This document shows, piece by piece, positions 6,852 through 15,225 of a DNA stretch of 64,000 nt; the first letter of the stretch is position 1; every line of letters starts with the position of its first letter. Where the stretch lies: NCBI RefSeq assembly GCF_030128825.1, contig NZ_CP119127.1:4825501-4889500 (forward strand). The letters run 5' to 3'. This DNA comes from Sphingobium sp. WTD-1. GTDB lineage: Bacteria; Pseudomonadota; Alphaproteobacteria; Sphingomonadales; Sphingomonadaceae. The notes under the pieces are model-generated. The model saw only the letters and a program-made list of their open reading frames with translations. It was not told the origin of the DNA and searched no databases. The translations under genes were made by a program, and so were the position numbers.

Positions 6852-8682
6852 GCACGCCGCCATAGGCCGACCGGCCATAGGTGCCATAGCCATAGGCGGT
6901 GGCGTAATCCGCATCGAACAGATTGTCGATCCGGCCATAGACTTCCAGATGCGCGCCCACCGGGAAGGACGCGCGCAGACCAGCCAGCGCATAGCCGTCG
7001 AGCCGGCGGGTGTTGGCCGTGTCGTCATAGCTGTCGCCGACCATGGTCAGGGTCGCGCCGGTCGACAGGCCGAAGGCCCAGAGATAGTCGGCCGACAGGC
7101 TGACCGCATTGGCGGCGCGGCGCGGCAGGCGATTGCCGTCGGTGGCTCCGCCCGACCGGTCGCGCGCATCGACATAGCTGTAGGAGGCCGCCACCGTCAG
7201 CGCCTCGACCGGCTTCAGCGTCAGCGTCGCTTCCACGCCCTTGGCGCGGGTCCGGTCCAGATTGCCATAGGTGTAGGTCGCATAGTCATAGTTGATCTGG
7301 TTGCGGGTATCGCGCCGGAAGGCGGTCAGCGACAGCACCGCCTTGTCCCCGTCCAGGCTCTGGTCGAAGCCGATATCATAGCTTTTCGAGCGCTCCGGCC
7401 GCAGCGCGCTGTTGCCGCTATAAGTGTCGTAGAGCTGATAAAGGGACGGCGCCTTGAACCCCTCGCCATAGGAGAGGCGGATATTGGTCGCGCCGGCGTT
7501 CGGCGTGTAATTGGCGTTAGCGCCAAAGGTGGTCGCGCCGCCGAACTGGCTATGATCGTCATGGCGCAAGCCCCCGGTGACGGCGAGGCCGGTGAGCGGC
7601 TTCACCACCGCCAGTGCATAGACGCTGTCGATGTTCGCCTTCGCGCTCGCTATGTCGCCAAAGCCGAAATACTCATAGTCCGGCCGCTCATGCTCATAGC
7701 CGAAGATCAGCTTGGCCTGATCCACCGGGGCATAGACGCCTTCATATTCGAAGCGCAGATTGGTGCCCGAATAGCCATAGTCCGGGTCGGTGCCGCGCAC
7801 GAAATAATAGTCGCGATCGTTGCGCAGCCAGGTGACGGCGGCGCGGTTGGTCAGCTTGCCGTCGAGCAGCGCCAGGTTGATCCCGGCATAGCCGACATAT
7901 TGGTCCAGCTTGCTGACGTCGCTGCTGTCGGCCGGCGCGCCGAAGAAGCTGTCATAGTCGAGATCGGCATGGATATAATAACCGCGCAGGTCGAGGCTCA
8001 GAGTGTCGGAAAAGGCGATCTTCAGCTTGGCGTTGGTGGCGATATTCTCATAGCCGTCCTTCTCCACGCCGCCGAAGGACCGGCCGACCGAGGAAATGCC
8101 GTCGGTGTTGAAATAGGCGACGCCGACGCCGCCCGACACCGCGCCACGCGTGCCCGACACATCGGCCTTGGCGTTGAGCGTGTCGCTATAGCCATAGTCG
8201 GCCGAGGCATTGACCTCGAAACCCTCGCTCGGCGCGCCGGTCATCACATTGACCACGCCGCCGATCGCCTGGCTGCCATAGACCACCGAGTTGGAGCCAC
8301 GCAGCACTTCGATCCGGCGGATATTGCCGGTCAGCAAATGACCGAAATCATAGCCGTCGCCGATGCCGCTCGGGTCGTTGACCTTGACCCCGTCGATCAG
8401 CACCAGCGTCTGGGTCGTCTCCGCGCCGCGCAGCGACACGCCGGTCACGCCGCCGGTGGAGCCGTTGCGGCTGAAGCGGACGCCCGGCGTGGTGGCGAGC
8501 AGGTCGACGACATCGACCGCCTGGCGCGTCCTGATCGTGTCGGCATCGATCACCGTGATCGCCTGGCCGACCTCGTCGCGCGGCTGTGCGATGCCCGAAG
8601 CGGTGACGACGATATCGTCATCCTGGGCCAGTGCCGGCGTAGCGGCCAGCAATGCGATCAGCGAAATCCCCAACATCTTCAT
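6838..8682 (-). CDS. btuB: TonB-dependent outer-membrane receptor, BtuB-like (vitamin B12)
   Basis: The 614-residue outer-membrane barrel begins with a clear signal peptide (MKMLGISLIALLAATPALAQ). It continues with a TonB-box-like DDIVVTASG, a plug domain (VIDADTIRTRQAVDVVDLLATTPGV, VSLRGAETTQTLVLIDGVKV, IRRIEVLRGSNSVVYGSQAIGGVVNV), and a beta-barrel ending in aromatic VRVRF. Length and plug match BtuB. The ATG at 8682 was chosen because GGGGGA lies 8 bases upstream and the signal peptide starts there; the frame is open further up but runs into the leader. A cobalamin riboswitch 185 bases upstream supports vitamin B12 or another corrinoid as substrate and predicts repression when cobalamin is abundant. 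Confidence 0.9.
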   Translation of the reverse strand: MKMLGISLIALLAATPALAQDDDIVVTASGIAQPRDEVGQAITVIDADTIRTRQAVDVVDLLATTPGVRFSRNGSTGGVTGVSLRGAETTQTLVLIDGVKVNDPSGIGDGYDFGHLLTGNIRRIEVLRGSNSVVYGSQAIGGVVNVMTGAPSEGFEVNASADYGYSDTLNAKADVSGTRGAVSGGVGVAYFNTDGISSVGRSFGGVEKDGYENIATNAKLKIAFSDTLSLDLRGYYIHADLDYDSFFGAPADSSDVSKLDQYVGYAGINLALLDGKLTNRAAVTWLRNDRDYYFVRGTDPDYGYSGTNLRFEYEGVYAPVDQAKLIFGYEHERPDYEYFGFGDIASAKANIDSVYALAVVKPLTGLAVTGGLRHDDHSQFGGATTFGANANYTPNAGATNIRLSYGEGFKAPSLYQLYDTYSGNSALRPERSKSYDIGFDQSLDGDKAVLSLTAFRRDTRNQINYDYATYTYGNLDRTRAKGVEATLTLKPVEALTVAASYSYVDARDRSGGATDGNRLPRRAANAVSLSADYLWAFGLSTGATLTMVGDSYDDTANTRRLDGYALAGLRASFPVGAHLEVYGRIDNLFDADYATAYGYGTYGRSAYGGVRVRF

Positions 8683-8866
8683 TTTATCGTCCCCCGGCGT
8701 CCGTCGATTTGGAACCGGGGCGTCCGCACAAGCGGTCGCTGCATGGGGATCGGGAAGACGCCAGCGCCCCGCCCCACGCACCGATGCGGCCCCGGCCGCC
8801 ATGGGCGTCGCTCGACGGAAACACCGCGCCATGGCCATCCCCTGGGCCAGGGCAAGAGCGACCAGA

Positions 8867-9084
8867 CGCCGGCAGGTCTCCTGGCTCGCGGGTCAGGGCA
8901 GCGATGCGCCAGCCTTCCCGGACTCGTCCGTCCAGTGGCCGGTTCCGGCCCTCCCCTTTTGAAGAGCCTGGGAACCCTGCGCATCGCGCTCACCGCTTAC
9001 AGTTGCAGGGACAGCCGCGGATTTGGAAGGGCTGCGCCCCCCCCGCACCGCATTCCCGTTTTCAGCCCTTGCGGGCACCGGCGC
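8867..9084 (-). promoter_or_regulatory. Cobalamin (AdoCbl) riboswitch
   Basis: Read on the minus strand, the leader contains GGTGCC followed by GGGAA at its 5' end, then GCTGTCCCTGCAACTGTAAGCGG, the conserved core of cobalamin aptamers, and finally the B12 box AGCCAGGAGACCTGCC at 8870-8885. These elements occur in canonical order and spacing. The RNA precedes the receptor-permease-ATPase operon and should lower its expression when cobalamin binds. No clear intrinsic terminator was found between the aptamer and the start codon, so control of translation initiation is likely. Confidence 0.92.
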
Positions 9085-9236
9085 GATCATGCGCGTCCGG
9101 GGCTTTTGACCGCCCCGGCGCGCGGCCCCCATAAGCCAAAGCACAAGCCCTGCCAAGCGGGCCAGGATCGCCCCGGCGGATCGTTGCGCGGCGCCGGCGG
9201 GCGGCTATGCAGGGGCCTCTTGCCGGGAGACGCCAC

Positions 9237-10226
9237 ATGACCGATTCGCTTGCCATCACTGCCGCCGACGTCGCCGATGCCGCGCGGCTGATCGCGCCGG
9301 CGGCGGTCCGCACCCCGCTGATCGAGAATGCCGCACTCAACGATCATTGCGGCCGGCGGGTGCTGGTGAAGTTCGAGGGCGCCCAGCATAGCGGATCGTT
9401 CAAGTTCCGCGGCGCCTATAACCGCCTCGCCCGGCTGAACGATGCGGAACGGGCGGCGGGCGTCGTCGCCTGGTCCTCGGGCAATCATGCCCAGGGCGTC
9501 GCCTTTGCCGCACGCCTGCTCGGCATACCGGCAACGATCGTGATGCCGGCCGATGCCCCGGCGATCAAGACCGCCAACACGCGTGCGATGGGGGCTGAGG
9601 TCGTCCCCTATGACCGCTTCACCCAGAGCCGCGAGGCAATCGCCACCGCCCTTGCCACCGAACGCGGCGCCACCCTCGTCCCCTCCTTCGACGATCCCTT
9701 CATCATCGCCGGCCAAGGCACGATCGGCCTCGAAATATTGGAGCAGGCCCAGGCCGCCGGCGCCGACCTCGCACAGATTCTCGTCTGCTGCGGTGGGGGC
9801 GGGCTGGTCGCGGGCACGGCCACGGCGGTCAAGGCCGCCCGCCCCGACATCAGCGTCTATGCCGTCGAACCCGCCGGCTTCGACGACACGGCTCGCTCGC
9901 TCGCCAGCGGCGTGCGGGAAAGCGTCTCGCCCGACGCACGCAGCATCTGCGATGCGCTGCTGGCGCCCAGCCCCGGCACGCTGACCTTCCCGATCAACCA
10001 CGCCCTGCTCGCCGGTGGCCTGGTCGTCAGCGACGATCAGGTGCGCGACGCGATGCGCTTCGCCTTCACCACGCTCAAGCTGGTGGTCGAACCAGGCGGC
10101 GCAGTGGCCCTCGCCGCCATGCTCGCCGGCCTTGCCCCACCCACCGAAGGCGCCACCGCCCTTGTCATCTCCGGCGCCAATGTCGATCAGACCGCCTATG
10201 CAGCGATCATCGGCGGGGGCGCCTGA
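9237..10226 (+). CDS. PLP-dependent threonine/serine dehydratase family protein
   Basis: The 329-residue cytosolic enzyme has fold type II PLP chemistry. The PLP lysine is in HSGSFKFRGAYNRL near residue 53, the substrate loop is WSSGNHAQGVAFAA, and the phosphate-binding glycine loop is CCGGGGLVAGTATA. These match catabolic threonine dehydratase and serine racemase/dehydratase proteins without the C-terminal ACT regulatory domain of biosynthetic IlvA. Likely reaction: deamination of L-threonine or L-serine to the 2-oxo acid plus ammonia; hydroxyaspartate dehydratase or serine racemase are alternatives. The ATG at 9237 was chosen over 9207 because GGGAGA sits 8 bases upstream. It is divergent from the cobalamin operon. 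Confidence 0.88.
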   Translation: MTDSLAITAADVADAARLIAPAAVRTPLIENAALNDHCGRRVLVKFEGAQHSGSFKFRGAYNRLARLNDAERAAGVVAWSSGNHAQGVAFAARLLGIPATIVMPADAPAIKTANTRAMGAEVVPYDRFTQSREAIATALATERGATLVPSFDDPFIIAGQGTIGLEILEQAQAAGADLAQILVCCGGGGLVAGTATAVKAARPDISVYAVEPAGFDDTARSLASGVRESVSPDARSICDALLAPSPGTLTFPINHALLAGGLVVSDDQVRDAMRFAFTTLKLVVEPGGAVALAAMLAGLAPPTEGATALVISGANVDQTAYAAIIGGGA

Positions 10227-10300
10227 TCCAGACATTGTTTTGTCATCATTTCGCCCTACCGCACCGCCCCTGAAGCAGGAGCCGCGGGGGGATAATAAAC

Positions 10301-10915
10301 ATGCTTGGATTGATGTTCGCGGCTGCTCTCGCCAACTCGACTCCGGTCGACACCGGGCGCAGTTGGCTGACGGCTCGTGACTATCCGGCTGATGCCCGAA
10401 AGCGGGGCGAGGAAGGCATACTCTGGTTCGTCATCCTTGTTTCGCCGGAAGGTCGGGTCGTGCGTTGCGATATCGTCCAGTCGCAACTGTCATCGGAGCT
10501 AAACGACAAGACCTGCTCCCTCGTCACAGCGCGCGCGAAATTCCGACCAGCGACCGACGAAACGGGCGCCCCCGTCTATAGTGAGTGGCAGACCCGTATG
10601 GAATGGTTTCTGCCCAGCCAGCGCTGGCCGCCCACGACACAAAGCATCACGATGCCCGTCGACATGGAAATACAGGTCCAAAAGCTTCCCAAGGGTGCGC
10701 GCGAAAAAAGCGTCGGCCTCGTCGTTAAGATCGATACTGACGGGCATGTCACCCATTGTCAGGGCATCAAGCCCGACAAGAAGGACGCCAAATTTGTCAA
10801 CGTCGCTTGCGCCCAGGCCCGCGCTCTTACACTGGAAGGCGGCAAAGATAATGACGGCCGCCCTATCCCCTTCGTCCGCGCCATGCTCGTCGCTTTCCGA
10901 GTTCCTGCCCAATAG
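10301..10915 (+). CDS. Energy-transducer TonB C-terminal-like protein with two TonB-C-type modules
   Basis: The protein has 204 residues. Residues about 25-95 match the TonB C-terminal fold: YPADARKRGEEGILWFVILVSPEGRVVRC, then a cysteine-paired helix and ATAKFRP-type ending (ARAKFRPATDETGAPV). Residues about 125-200 repeat the pattern more loosely (VGLVVKIDTDGHVTHC ... ACAQARALTLEGGKDNDGRPIP). The N-terminus is short and hydrophobic (MLGLMFAAALANS), suggesting export, but there is no proline-rich spacer or full membrane anchor as in TonB. It is therefore probably a periplasmic TonB-C-domain protein rather than an energy transducer. GGGGGG lies upstream of the ATG. No neighbouring gene indicates its partner. 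Confidence 0.7.
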   Translation: MLGLMFAAALANSTPVDTGRSWLTARDYPADARKRGEEGILWFVILVSPEGRVVRCDIVQSQLSSELNDKTCSLVTARAKFRPATDETGAPVYSEWQTRMEWFLPSQRWPPTTQSITMPVDMEIQVQKLPKGAREKSVGLVVKIDTDGHVTHCQGIKPDKKDAKFVNVACAQARALTLEGGKDNDGRPIPFVRAMLVAFRVPAQ

Positions 10916-10974
10916 CCGTACGCACCCACAGCCAAGACTCGCCTTTTCCGCCCCGCCACACTAAATGCGGCGCC

Positions 10975-11787
10975 ATGATGAGCCGCTTTTCCAAGATGCA
11001 TGGTCTGGGCAATGATTTCGTCGTGATCGACGCGCGCCAGGCGCCAGTCGCGATGACGCAGGCGCGCGCCCGCGCCATTGCCGATCGCCATGCCGGCATC
11101 GGCTGCGACCAGTTGATCGTCATCGGCGATGCCGACCCCGGCGACCAGGCCGACGTGTCTATGCTGATCTTCAATTCCGACGGTTCGGAGGTGGAAGCCT
11201 GCGGCAATGCCACCCGCTGCGTGCCGCTGTTCGTCGGCAAGGACGTGCTGATCCGCACCAGGGCCGGGCTGCTCGACGCCAAGGGCGTGGCGGGCGGCGC
11301 CAGCGTCGACATGGGCGCGCCCCGTTTCGACTGGGACGCGATCCCGCTCGCCTATCCGATGGACACGCTGACGATGTCGGCCAGTTGGGAAGACCTGCCC
11401 GCGCCGGCCGCCGTCAATGTCGGCAACCCGCACGTGATCTTCTTCGTCGAGGATCTGGACGCGGTCGATTTCGAGCGCCTCGGCCCGCTGATCGAGCATG
11501 ATCCGCTCTTCCCCGCCCGCGTGAACGTCAATTTCGCGCAGGTCGTCGGCCCGCAGCATCTGCGCCTGATCGTCTGGGAACGCGGCGCCGGCCTCACCCG
11601 TGCCTGCGGTACCGGTGCCTGCGCCACCGCCGTCGCCGCGATCCGCCGCAAGCTGATGGCCGGCCCGGTGACGGTCAGCCTGCCGGGCGGCGACCTGGAG
11701 ATCGACTGGGCGCCGGGCGGCACGATCCGCATGACCGGCCCCGCCACCCATGTGTTCGACGGCGAGGCGGACTGGGACCGCTTCTGA
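10975..11787 (+). CDS. dapF: Diaminopimelate epimerase
   Basis: It converts LL-2,6-diaminopimelate to the meso form for lysine and peptidoglycan synthesis. The 270-residue protein has two homologous halves. The catalytic cysteine pair is visible: one in SEVEACGNATRC (residue 76) and one in TRACGTGACATAV (about residue 211). Other signatures are KMHGLGNDFVVID, GIGCDQLIVI, and NVGNPHVIFFV. Two adjacent ATGs (10975 and 10978) are possible starts. It heads an apparent gene run dapF-mtaB-ftsY-yciB, a common alphaproteobacterial order, though a palindromic repeat separates it from mtaB. Confidence 0.96.
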   Translation: MMSRFSKMHGLGNDFVVIDARQAPVAMTQARARAIADRHAGIGCDQLIVIGDADPGDQADVSMLIFNSDGSEVEACGNATRCVPLFVGKDVLIRTRAGLLDAKGVAGGASVDMGAPRFDWDAIPLAYPMDTLTMSASWEDLPAPAAVNVGNPHVIFFVEDLDAVDFERLGPLIEHDPLFPARVNVNFAQVVGPQHLRLIVWERGAGLTRACGTGACATAVAAIRRKLMAGPVTVSLPGGDLEIDWAPGGTIRMTGPATHVFDGEADWDRF

Positions 11788-11806
11788 CATGGCCCCCATT
11801 CTCATC

Positions 11807-11873
11807 GTCATTGCGAGCGTAGCGAAGCAATCCACCGCGCTGACGTGGATTGCTTCGCTACGCTCGCAATGAC
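11807..11873. repeat. Palindromic repeat of the CATTGCGAGCG type
   Basis: GTCATTGCGAGCGTAGCGAA is mirrored by TTCGCTACGCTCGCAATGAC, giving a near-perfect stem of more than 25 bp. It stands between dapF and mtaB and ends 16 bases before the mtaB start. A one-armed remnant of the same family occurs at about 40632-40655. Confidence 0.85.
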
Positions 11874-11889
11874 GGGGGGCAAGATATCG

Positions 11890-13212
11890 ATGCCCGGTCC
11901 CGACATCATCACCCTGGGCTGCCGGCTCAACATCGCGGAAAGCGAAGCGATCCGGGAGATGGCCGGCGCGCAGGACGATCTGATCGTCGTCAACAGCTGC
12001 GCCGTGACGGCCGAGGCCGTGCGCCAGACCCGGCAGGCGATCCGCCGCGCCAGGCGAGACCGCCCCGACGCCCGCATCCTCGTCACCGGCTGCGCCGCCC
12101 AGACCGAACCCCAGACCTTCGCCGCCATGGCGGAAGTGGACGGCGTGATCGGCAATCGGGAGAAGCTGGAGGCGGCATCCTATACCCCGTCATCCCAGCG
12201 AAGGCTGGGATCTCAGGCCGGATGGAGCGCCCTGTCGCAAAAGACCCCAGCCGTCGCTGGGGTGACGGAAGAAGAAGCAAAGGTCAACGTTTCCGACATC
12301 ATGGCCGTGCGCGACACCGCGCCGCACATGGCCAGCGCCTTTGCCGAACATGCCCGCGCCTTCCTGGAGGTGCAGAATGGCTGCGACCATCGCTGCACCT
12401 TCTGCATCATCCCCTATGGCAGGGGGAACAGCCGCTCCGTCCCCGCCGGCGCGGTAATCGACAAGGCGAAGCAACTGGTCGATGCGGGTTACAGCGAGAT
12501 CGTGCTGACCGGTGTCGACGTCACCAGTTATGGCCCCGACCTGCCGGGCAGCCCCTCGCTCGGCCAATTGGTCGAACGACTGCTGCGTCATGTCCCGGAC
12601 CTGCCCCGGCTGCGCCTTTCCTCGATCGACAGTGTCGAGATTGACGAGCGGCTGTTCGACCTCATCGCCCATGAGCCGCGCATGATGCCGCATCTGCATC
12701 TCTCGCTACAGGCCGGTGACGACATGATCTTGAAGCGCATGAAGCGCCGCCATGCCCGCGCCGATGCCGTGCGCATCGTCGAGCGGGTGAAGGCCGTCCG
12801 CCCCGACATCAGCATCGGCGCCGACATCATCGCCGGCTTCCCGACCGAGGATGACGCCATGTTCGCCAACAGCCTGGCGCTGGTCGCCGATTGCGACATC
12901 GTCCATGGCCATATCTTCCCCTATTCGCCGCGCACGGGAACGCCCGCCGCGCGCATGCCCCAGCTGGATCGCGCCACCATCAAGGCGCGCGCCGCTTTGC
13001 TGCGCGATGCCTGCGCGGCCCAGCGCGACGCCTGGCTCGCCCGCCTGGTCGGCACCCGCCAATCGGTGCTGGTCGAACGCAACGGCCTGTCGGGCCATGC
13101 GGAAAATTTCGCGCCGGTGCGCTTCACCACGCCCCAGCCCCCCTCCACGATCGTCGCGGCCCGCATCAGCGGCCTTGAGAATGGCGCGCTGATCGCGCAA
13201 GAGGCGCAATAA
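11890..13212 (+). CDS. mtaB: tRNA (N6-threonylcarbamoyladenosine(37)-C2)-methylthiotransferase, with an inserted repeat
   Basis: This radical-SAM methylthiotransferase converts t6A37 of tRNAs to ms2t6A. The 440 residues contain the N-terminal UPF0004 domain with cysteines in TLGCRLN, VNSCAV and VTGCAAQ, the radical-SAM site CDHRCTFCIIPYGRGNSRS, and a C-terminal TRAM-like region. Codons upstream of 11890 (MDCFATLAMT...) are only a translation of the palindromic repeat, so the ATG at 11890 is the start. Residues about 98-126 (SSQRRLGSQAG... to KTPAVAGVT) do not belong to the family: they translate a second type of palindrome at 12187-12268 that has inserted in frame. The insert lies between the N-terminal and radical-SAM domains, where it may be tolerated. 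Confidence 0.92.
   Translation: MPGPDIITLGCRLNIAESEAIREMAGAQDDLIVVNSCAVTAEAVRQTRQAIRRARRDRPDARILVTGCAAQTEPQTFAAMAEVDGVIGNREKLEAASYTPSSQRRLGSQAGWSALSQKTPAVAGVTEEEAKVNVSDIMAVRDTAPHMASAFAEHARAFLEVQNGCDHRCTFCIIPYGRGNSRSVPAGAVIDKAKQLVDAGYSEIVLTGVDVTSYGPDLPGSPSLGQLVERLLRHVPDLPRLRLSSIDSVEIDERLFDLIAHEPRMMPHLHLSLQAGDDMILKRMKRRHARADAVRIVERVKAVRPDISIGADIIAGFPTEDDAMFANSLALVADCDIVHGHIFPYSPRTGTPAARMPQLDRATIKARAALLRDACAAQRDAWLARLVGTRQSVLVERNGLSGHAENFAPVRFTTPQPPSTIVAARISGLENGALIAQEAQ
12187..12268. repeat. In-frame palindromic repeat inside mtaB
   Basis: CCGTCATCCCAGCGAAGGCT at the left and GCTGGGGTGACGG at the right form an 82-bp imperfect palindrome with an internal CCCAGC/GCTGGG hairpin at each end. It is translated as part of MtaB between the UPF0004 domain and the radical-SAM domain. 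The type, CATCCCAGCGAAGGCTGGGATC, is common as intergenic repeats in sphingomonads. Confidence 0.8.
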
Positions 13213-14150
13213 TGACTGACACCGGCACCAGCTGGCGCGACCGCCTCTTCGGCGGCCTCAAGCGCACATCCGACAAGCTCGGCGAGAATCTGACCGGCCT
13301 TTTCACCAAGGCCGCGCTCGACGACCAGACCCTCGACGAGATCGAGGAAGCCCTGATCATTTCCGATCTCGGCCCGGCCATGGCCGGCCGGGTCCGCGAT
13401 CGCCTGGCCGAAGGGCGCTACAACAAGGAACTGACCGAGGAATATCTGCGCGAGATCATCGCGGAGGAGATCGAGAAGGTGCTGGCCCCGGTCGCCCGCC
13501 CGCTCGAGATCGAGGCTTTTCCGCGTCCCCAGGTGATCCTGGTGATCGGCGTCAACGGATCGGGCAAGACCACCACCATCGCCAAGCTCGCCAATAATTT
13601 CCTGGAACAGGATTATGGCGTGATGCTGGCGGCGGGCGACACCTTCCGCGCGGCCGCGATCGGCCAATTGAAGGTCTGGGCCGATCGGCTGGGCGTGCCC
13701 ATCGTCGCCGGCAAGGAAGGCGGCGACGCGGCGGGCATCGTGTTCGACGCGGTCAAGCAGGCGACGGCCACCGGCATCGACGTGCTGATCGTCGACACCG
13801 CCGGCCGCCTGCAGAACAAGACCGAACTGATGGACGAGCTGGCCAAGGTGCGCCGCGTGCTCGGCCGATTGAACCCGGCCGCCCCGCACGACGTTGTCCT
13901 GGTCCTCGATGCCACCACGGGACAGAATGCGTTGAACCAGATCGAAGTCTTCAAGGAAACCGCACAGGTCACAGGCCTGGTCATGACCAAGCTCGACGGC
14001 ACCGCGCGCGGCGGCGTGCTGGTTGCGGCAGCGGAGAAATATCGCCTGCCGATCCACGCCATCGGCGTGGGCGAAAAGATCGAGGATCTGCGCCCCTTCG
14101 ATGCCGGCGACATGGCACGCGCGATCGCGGGGACGGCCTATGCCCGCTGA
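13212..14150 (+). CDS. ftsY: Signal recognition particle receptor FtsY
   Basis: FtsY is the membrane-associated SRP receptor GTPase that docks ribosome-SRP complexes at the Sec translocon. The 312-residue protein contains the N and G domains without the long acidic A domain of E. coli FtsY, which is normal for alphaproteobacteria. GTPase motifs: G1 GVNGSGKTTTIAKLA, LAAGDTFRAAA, G3 DTAGR, G4 TKLDGTARGG, and the closing GVGEKIEDLRPFDA. Its ATG shares a base with the mtaB stop codon (TAATG), and it overlaps the next gene by 11 bases, so the three genes are translationally coupled. Confidence 0.97.
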   Translation: MTDTGTSWRDRLFGGLKRTSDKLGENLTGLFTKAALDDQTLDEIEEALIISDLGPAMAGRVRDRLAEGRYNKELTEEYLREIIAEEIEKVLAPVARPLEIEAFPRPQVILVIGVNGSGKTTTIAKLANNFLEQDYGVMLAAGDTFRAAAIGQLKVWADRLGVPIVAGKEGGDAAGIVFDAVKQATATGIDVLIVDTAGRLQNKTELMDELAKVRRVLGRLNPAAPHDVVLVLDATTGQNALNQIEVFKETAQVTGLVMTKLDGTARGGVLVAAAEKYRLPIHAIGVGEKIEDLRPFDAGDMARAIAGTAYAR

Positions 14151-14793
14151 CGCCAAGAAGCCCGCCCATGGCGGCAGCCTCAGCCTCGCGCTCGATTTCG
14201 GGCCGCTGCTGGTCTTTTTCCTGAGCTACAAGGGCGCGGGCTGGTTCTGGGGTGCGGGCAATCCGATCACCGCCATGAGCTTTGGCACCGCCGCCTTCAT
14301 GGCCGCGATCGTCATCGCCGTCATCATCTCCAAGGTGAAACTCGGCCGGGTCTCACCGATGCTGTGGCTCTCGGCGCTGCTGATCCTGTTCTTCGGCGGC
14401 CTCACCATCTATTTCCACGACCAGCGCTTCATCCAGTTGAAGCCGACCATCATCTACGCCTTCTTCGCGCTGATGCTGTTCGCCGGGCTGCTGCGCGGCA
14501 AGCCGCTGCTCAAATATCTGCTCCAGGCCGCCTATGACGGCCTGACCGAGGAAGGCTGGCGCAAGCTGTCGCGTAACTGGGCCTTGTTCTTCGTCGCCAT
14601 GGCGGTCGCCAACGAACTCATGCGCCGGTCGATGAGCTTCGACACCTGGCTCGCGGTCAAGGTCTGGGGCGTCACCATCGTGTCGGTCGTCTTCGCCGGC
14701 GCCAACATCCCGATGCTGCTGCGCCACGGCCTGACCCTGGACGACGGCCTCGACAGCGACGAGGTGGGTGAAACCACCCCGCCGCAGGGCTGA
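14140..14793 (+). CDS. yciB: Intracellular septation protein A family membrane protein
   Basis: The 217-residue inner-membrane protein of the YciB/IspZ family has about five or six transmembrane segments. Family marks are LALDFGPLLVFFLSYK near the start, FFGGLTIYFHDQRFIQLKPTIIYAFFALML in the middle, and ELMRRSMSFDTWLAVKVWG near the end. The family affects cell-envelope integrity and septation, with an undefined mechanism. The ATG at 14140 overlaps ftsY by 11 bases; the open frame further upstream is antisense-like noise. It is the last gene of the run and is followed by a hairpin shared with the convergent rnk gene. Confidence 0.9.
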   Translation: MPADAKKPAHGGSLSLALDFGPLLVFFLSYKGAGWFWGAGNPITAMSFGTAAFMAAIVIAVIISKVKLGRVSPMLWLSALLILFFGGLTIYFHDQRFIQLKPTIIYAFFALMLFAGLLRGKPLLKYLLQAAYDGLTEEGWRKLSRNWALFFVAMAVANELMRRSMSFDTWLAVKVWGVTIVSVVFAGANIPMLLRHGLTLDDGLDSDEVGETTPPQG

Positions 14794-14808
14794 CACGGCG
14801 CTGATCCG

Positions 14809-14836
14809 GGTGGTTCAGGCCTGCGCCTGAACCACC
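14809..14836. terminator. Hairpin between convergent yciB and rnk
   Basis: GGTGGTTCAGGC and GCCTGAACCACC form a perfect 12-bp stem with a 4-nt loop. It starts 15 bases after the yciB stop and overlaps the last codons of rnk. There is no poly-T tract on the plus side, so efficiency as an intrinsic terminator is uncertain. Confidence 0.5.
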
Positions 14837-15225
14837 TCGTCTACCATGATGTCGCGCAGATGGCCGTCGCGGTCCGGCCACAATATCGCGTTGCCCGCCC
14901 GCATCCCGATCAAGGCGGCTCCGACCGGCGTCAGGATCGATATCCGGCCCAGCGCCACATCGGCATGGCTGGGATAGACCAGCTCCACCCGGCGCGGCGT
15001 CCCGCGCGCGCCATCGCGATAGAGGATGGTCGATCCCATTGCCGCGACATCGGCCGGCAGCGCCGCCCGGCTGCACAATTGCGCCCGGCCGACCTCCTCC
15101 AGCAACAGCTGGCTGACGTCGGGGAAGCGGTCGCGCGCCGCCCAGGCGAGATCTGAAATCATGTCGGCTTCGGATTCGACAATATGGATCGGCGGCACGG
15201 CCGCCCACTTCTGTTGCAGGGTCAT
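14815..15225 (-). CDS. rnk: Nucleoside diphosphate kinase regulator, Rnk/GreA-GreB C-terminal family
   Basis: The 136-residue protein combines a short N-terminal helix pair (EADMISDLAWAARDRFPDVSQLLLEEVGRAQLC) with a C-terminal GreA/GreB-like FKBP-fold domain (GSTILYRDGARGTPRRVELVYPSHADVALGRISILTPVGAALIGMRAGNAI). This architecture is Rnk, which binds RNA polymerase near the secondary channel, as Gre factors do, but lacks the long coiled-coil tip. In pseudomonads Rnk influences nucleotide pools and polysaccharide production. The ATG at 15225 is supported by AGGAAG 7 bases upstream. Confidence 0.82.
   Translation of the reverse strand: MTLQQKWAAVPPIHIVESEADMISDLAWAARDRFPDVSQLLLEEVGRAQLCSRAALPADVAAMGSTILYRDGARGTPRRVELVYPSHADVALGRISILTPVGAALIGMRAGNAILWPDRDGHLRDIMVDEVVQAQA

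Noticed and set aside
5874..7103. A 409-codon frame antisense to the BtuC-like permease
   Set aside because: The translation is almost entirely Arg/Gln/His low complexity, typical of antisense reading of membrane-protein codons.
6634..9240. An 868-codon open frame antisense to the permease and receptor genes
   Set aside because: It covers the riboswitch and the BtuB-like gene in antisense and shows no domain; high GC leaves such frames open by chance.
11845..11889. N-terminal extension of MtaB (MDCFATLAMTGGKIS)
   Set aside because: This stretch is the translation of one arm of a palindromic repeat; the family N-terminus begins at 11890.
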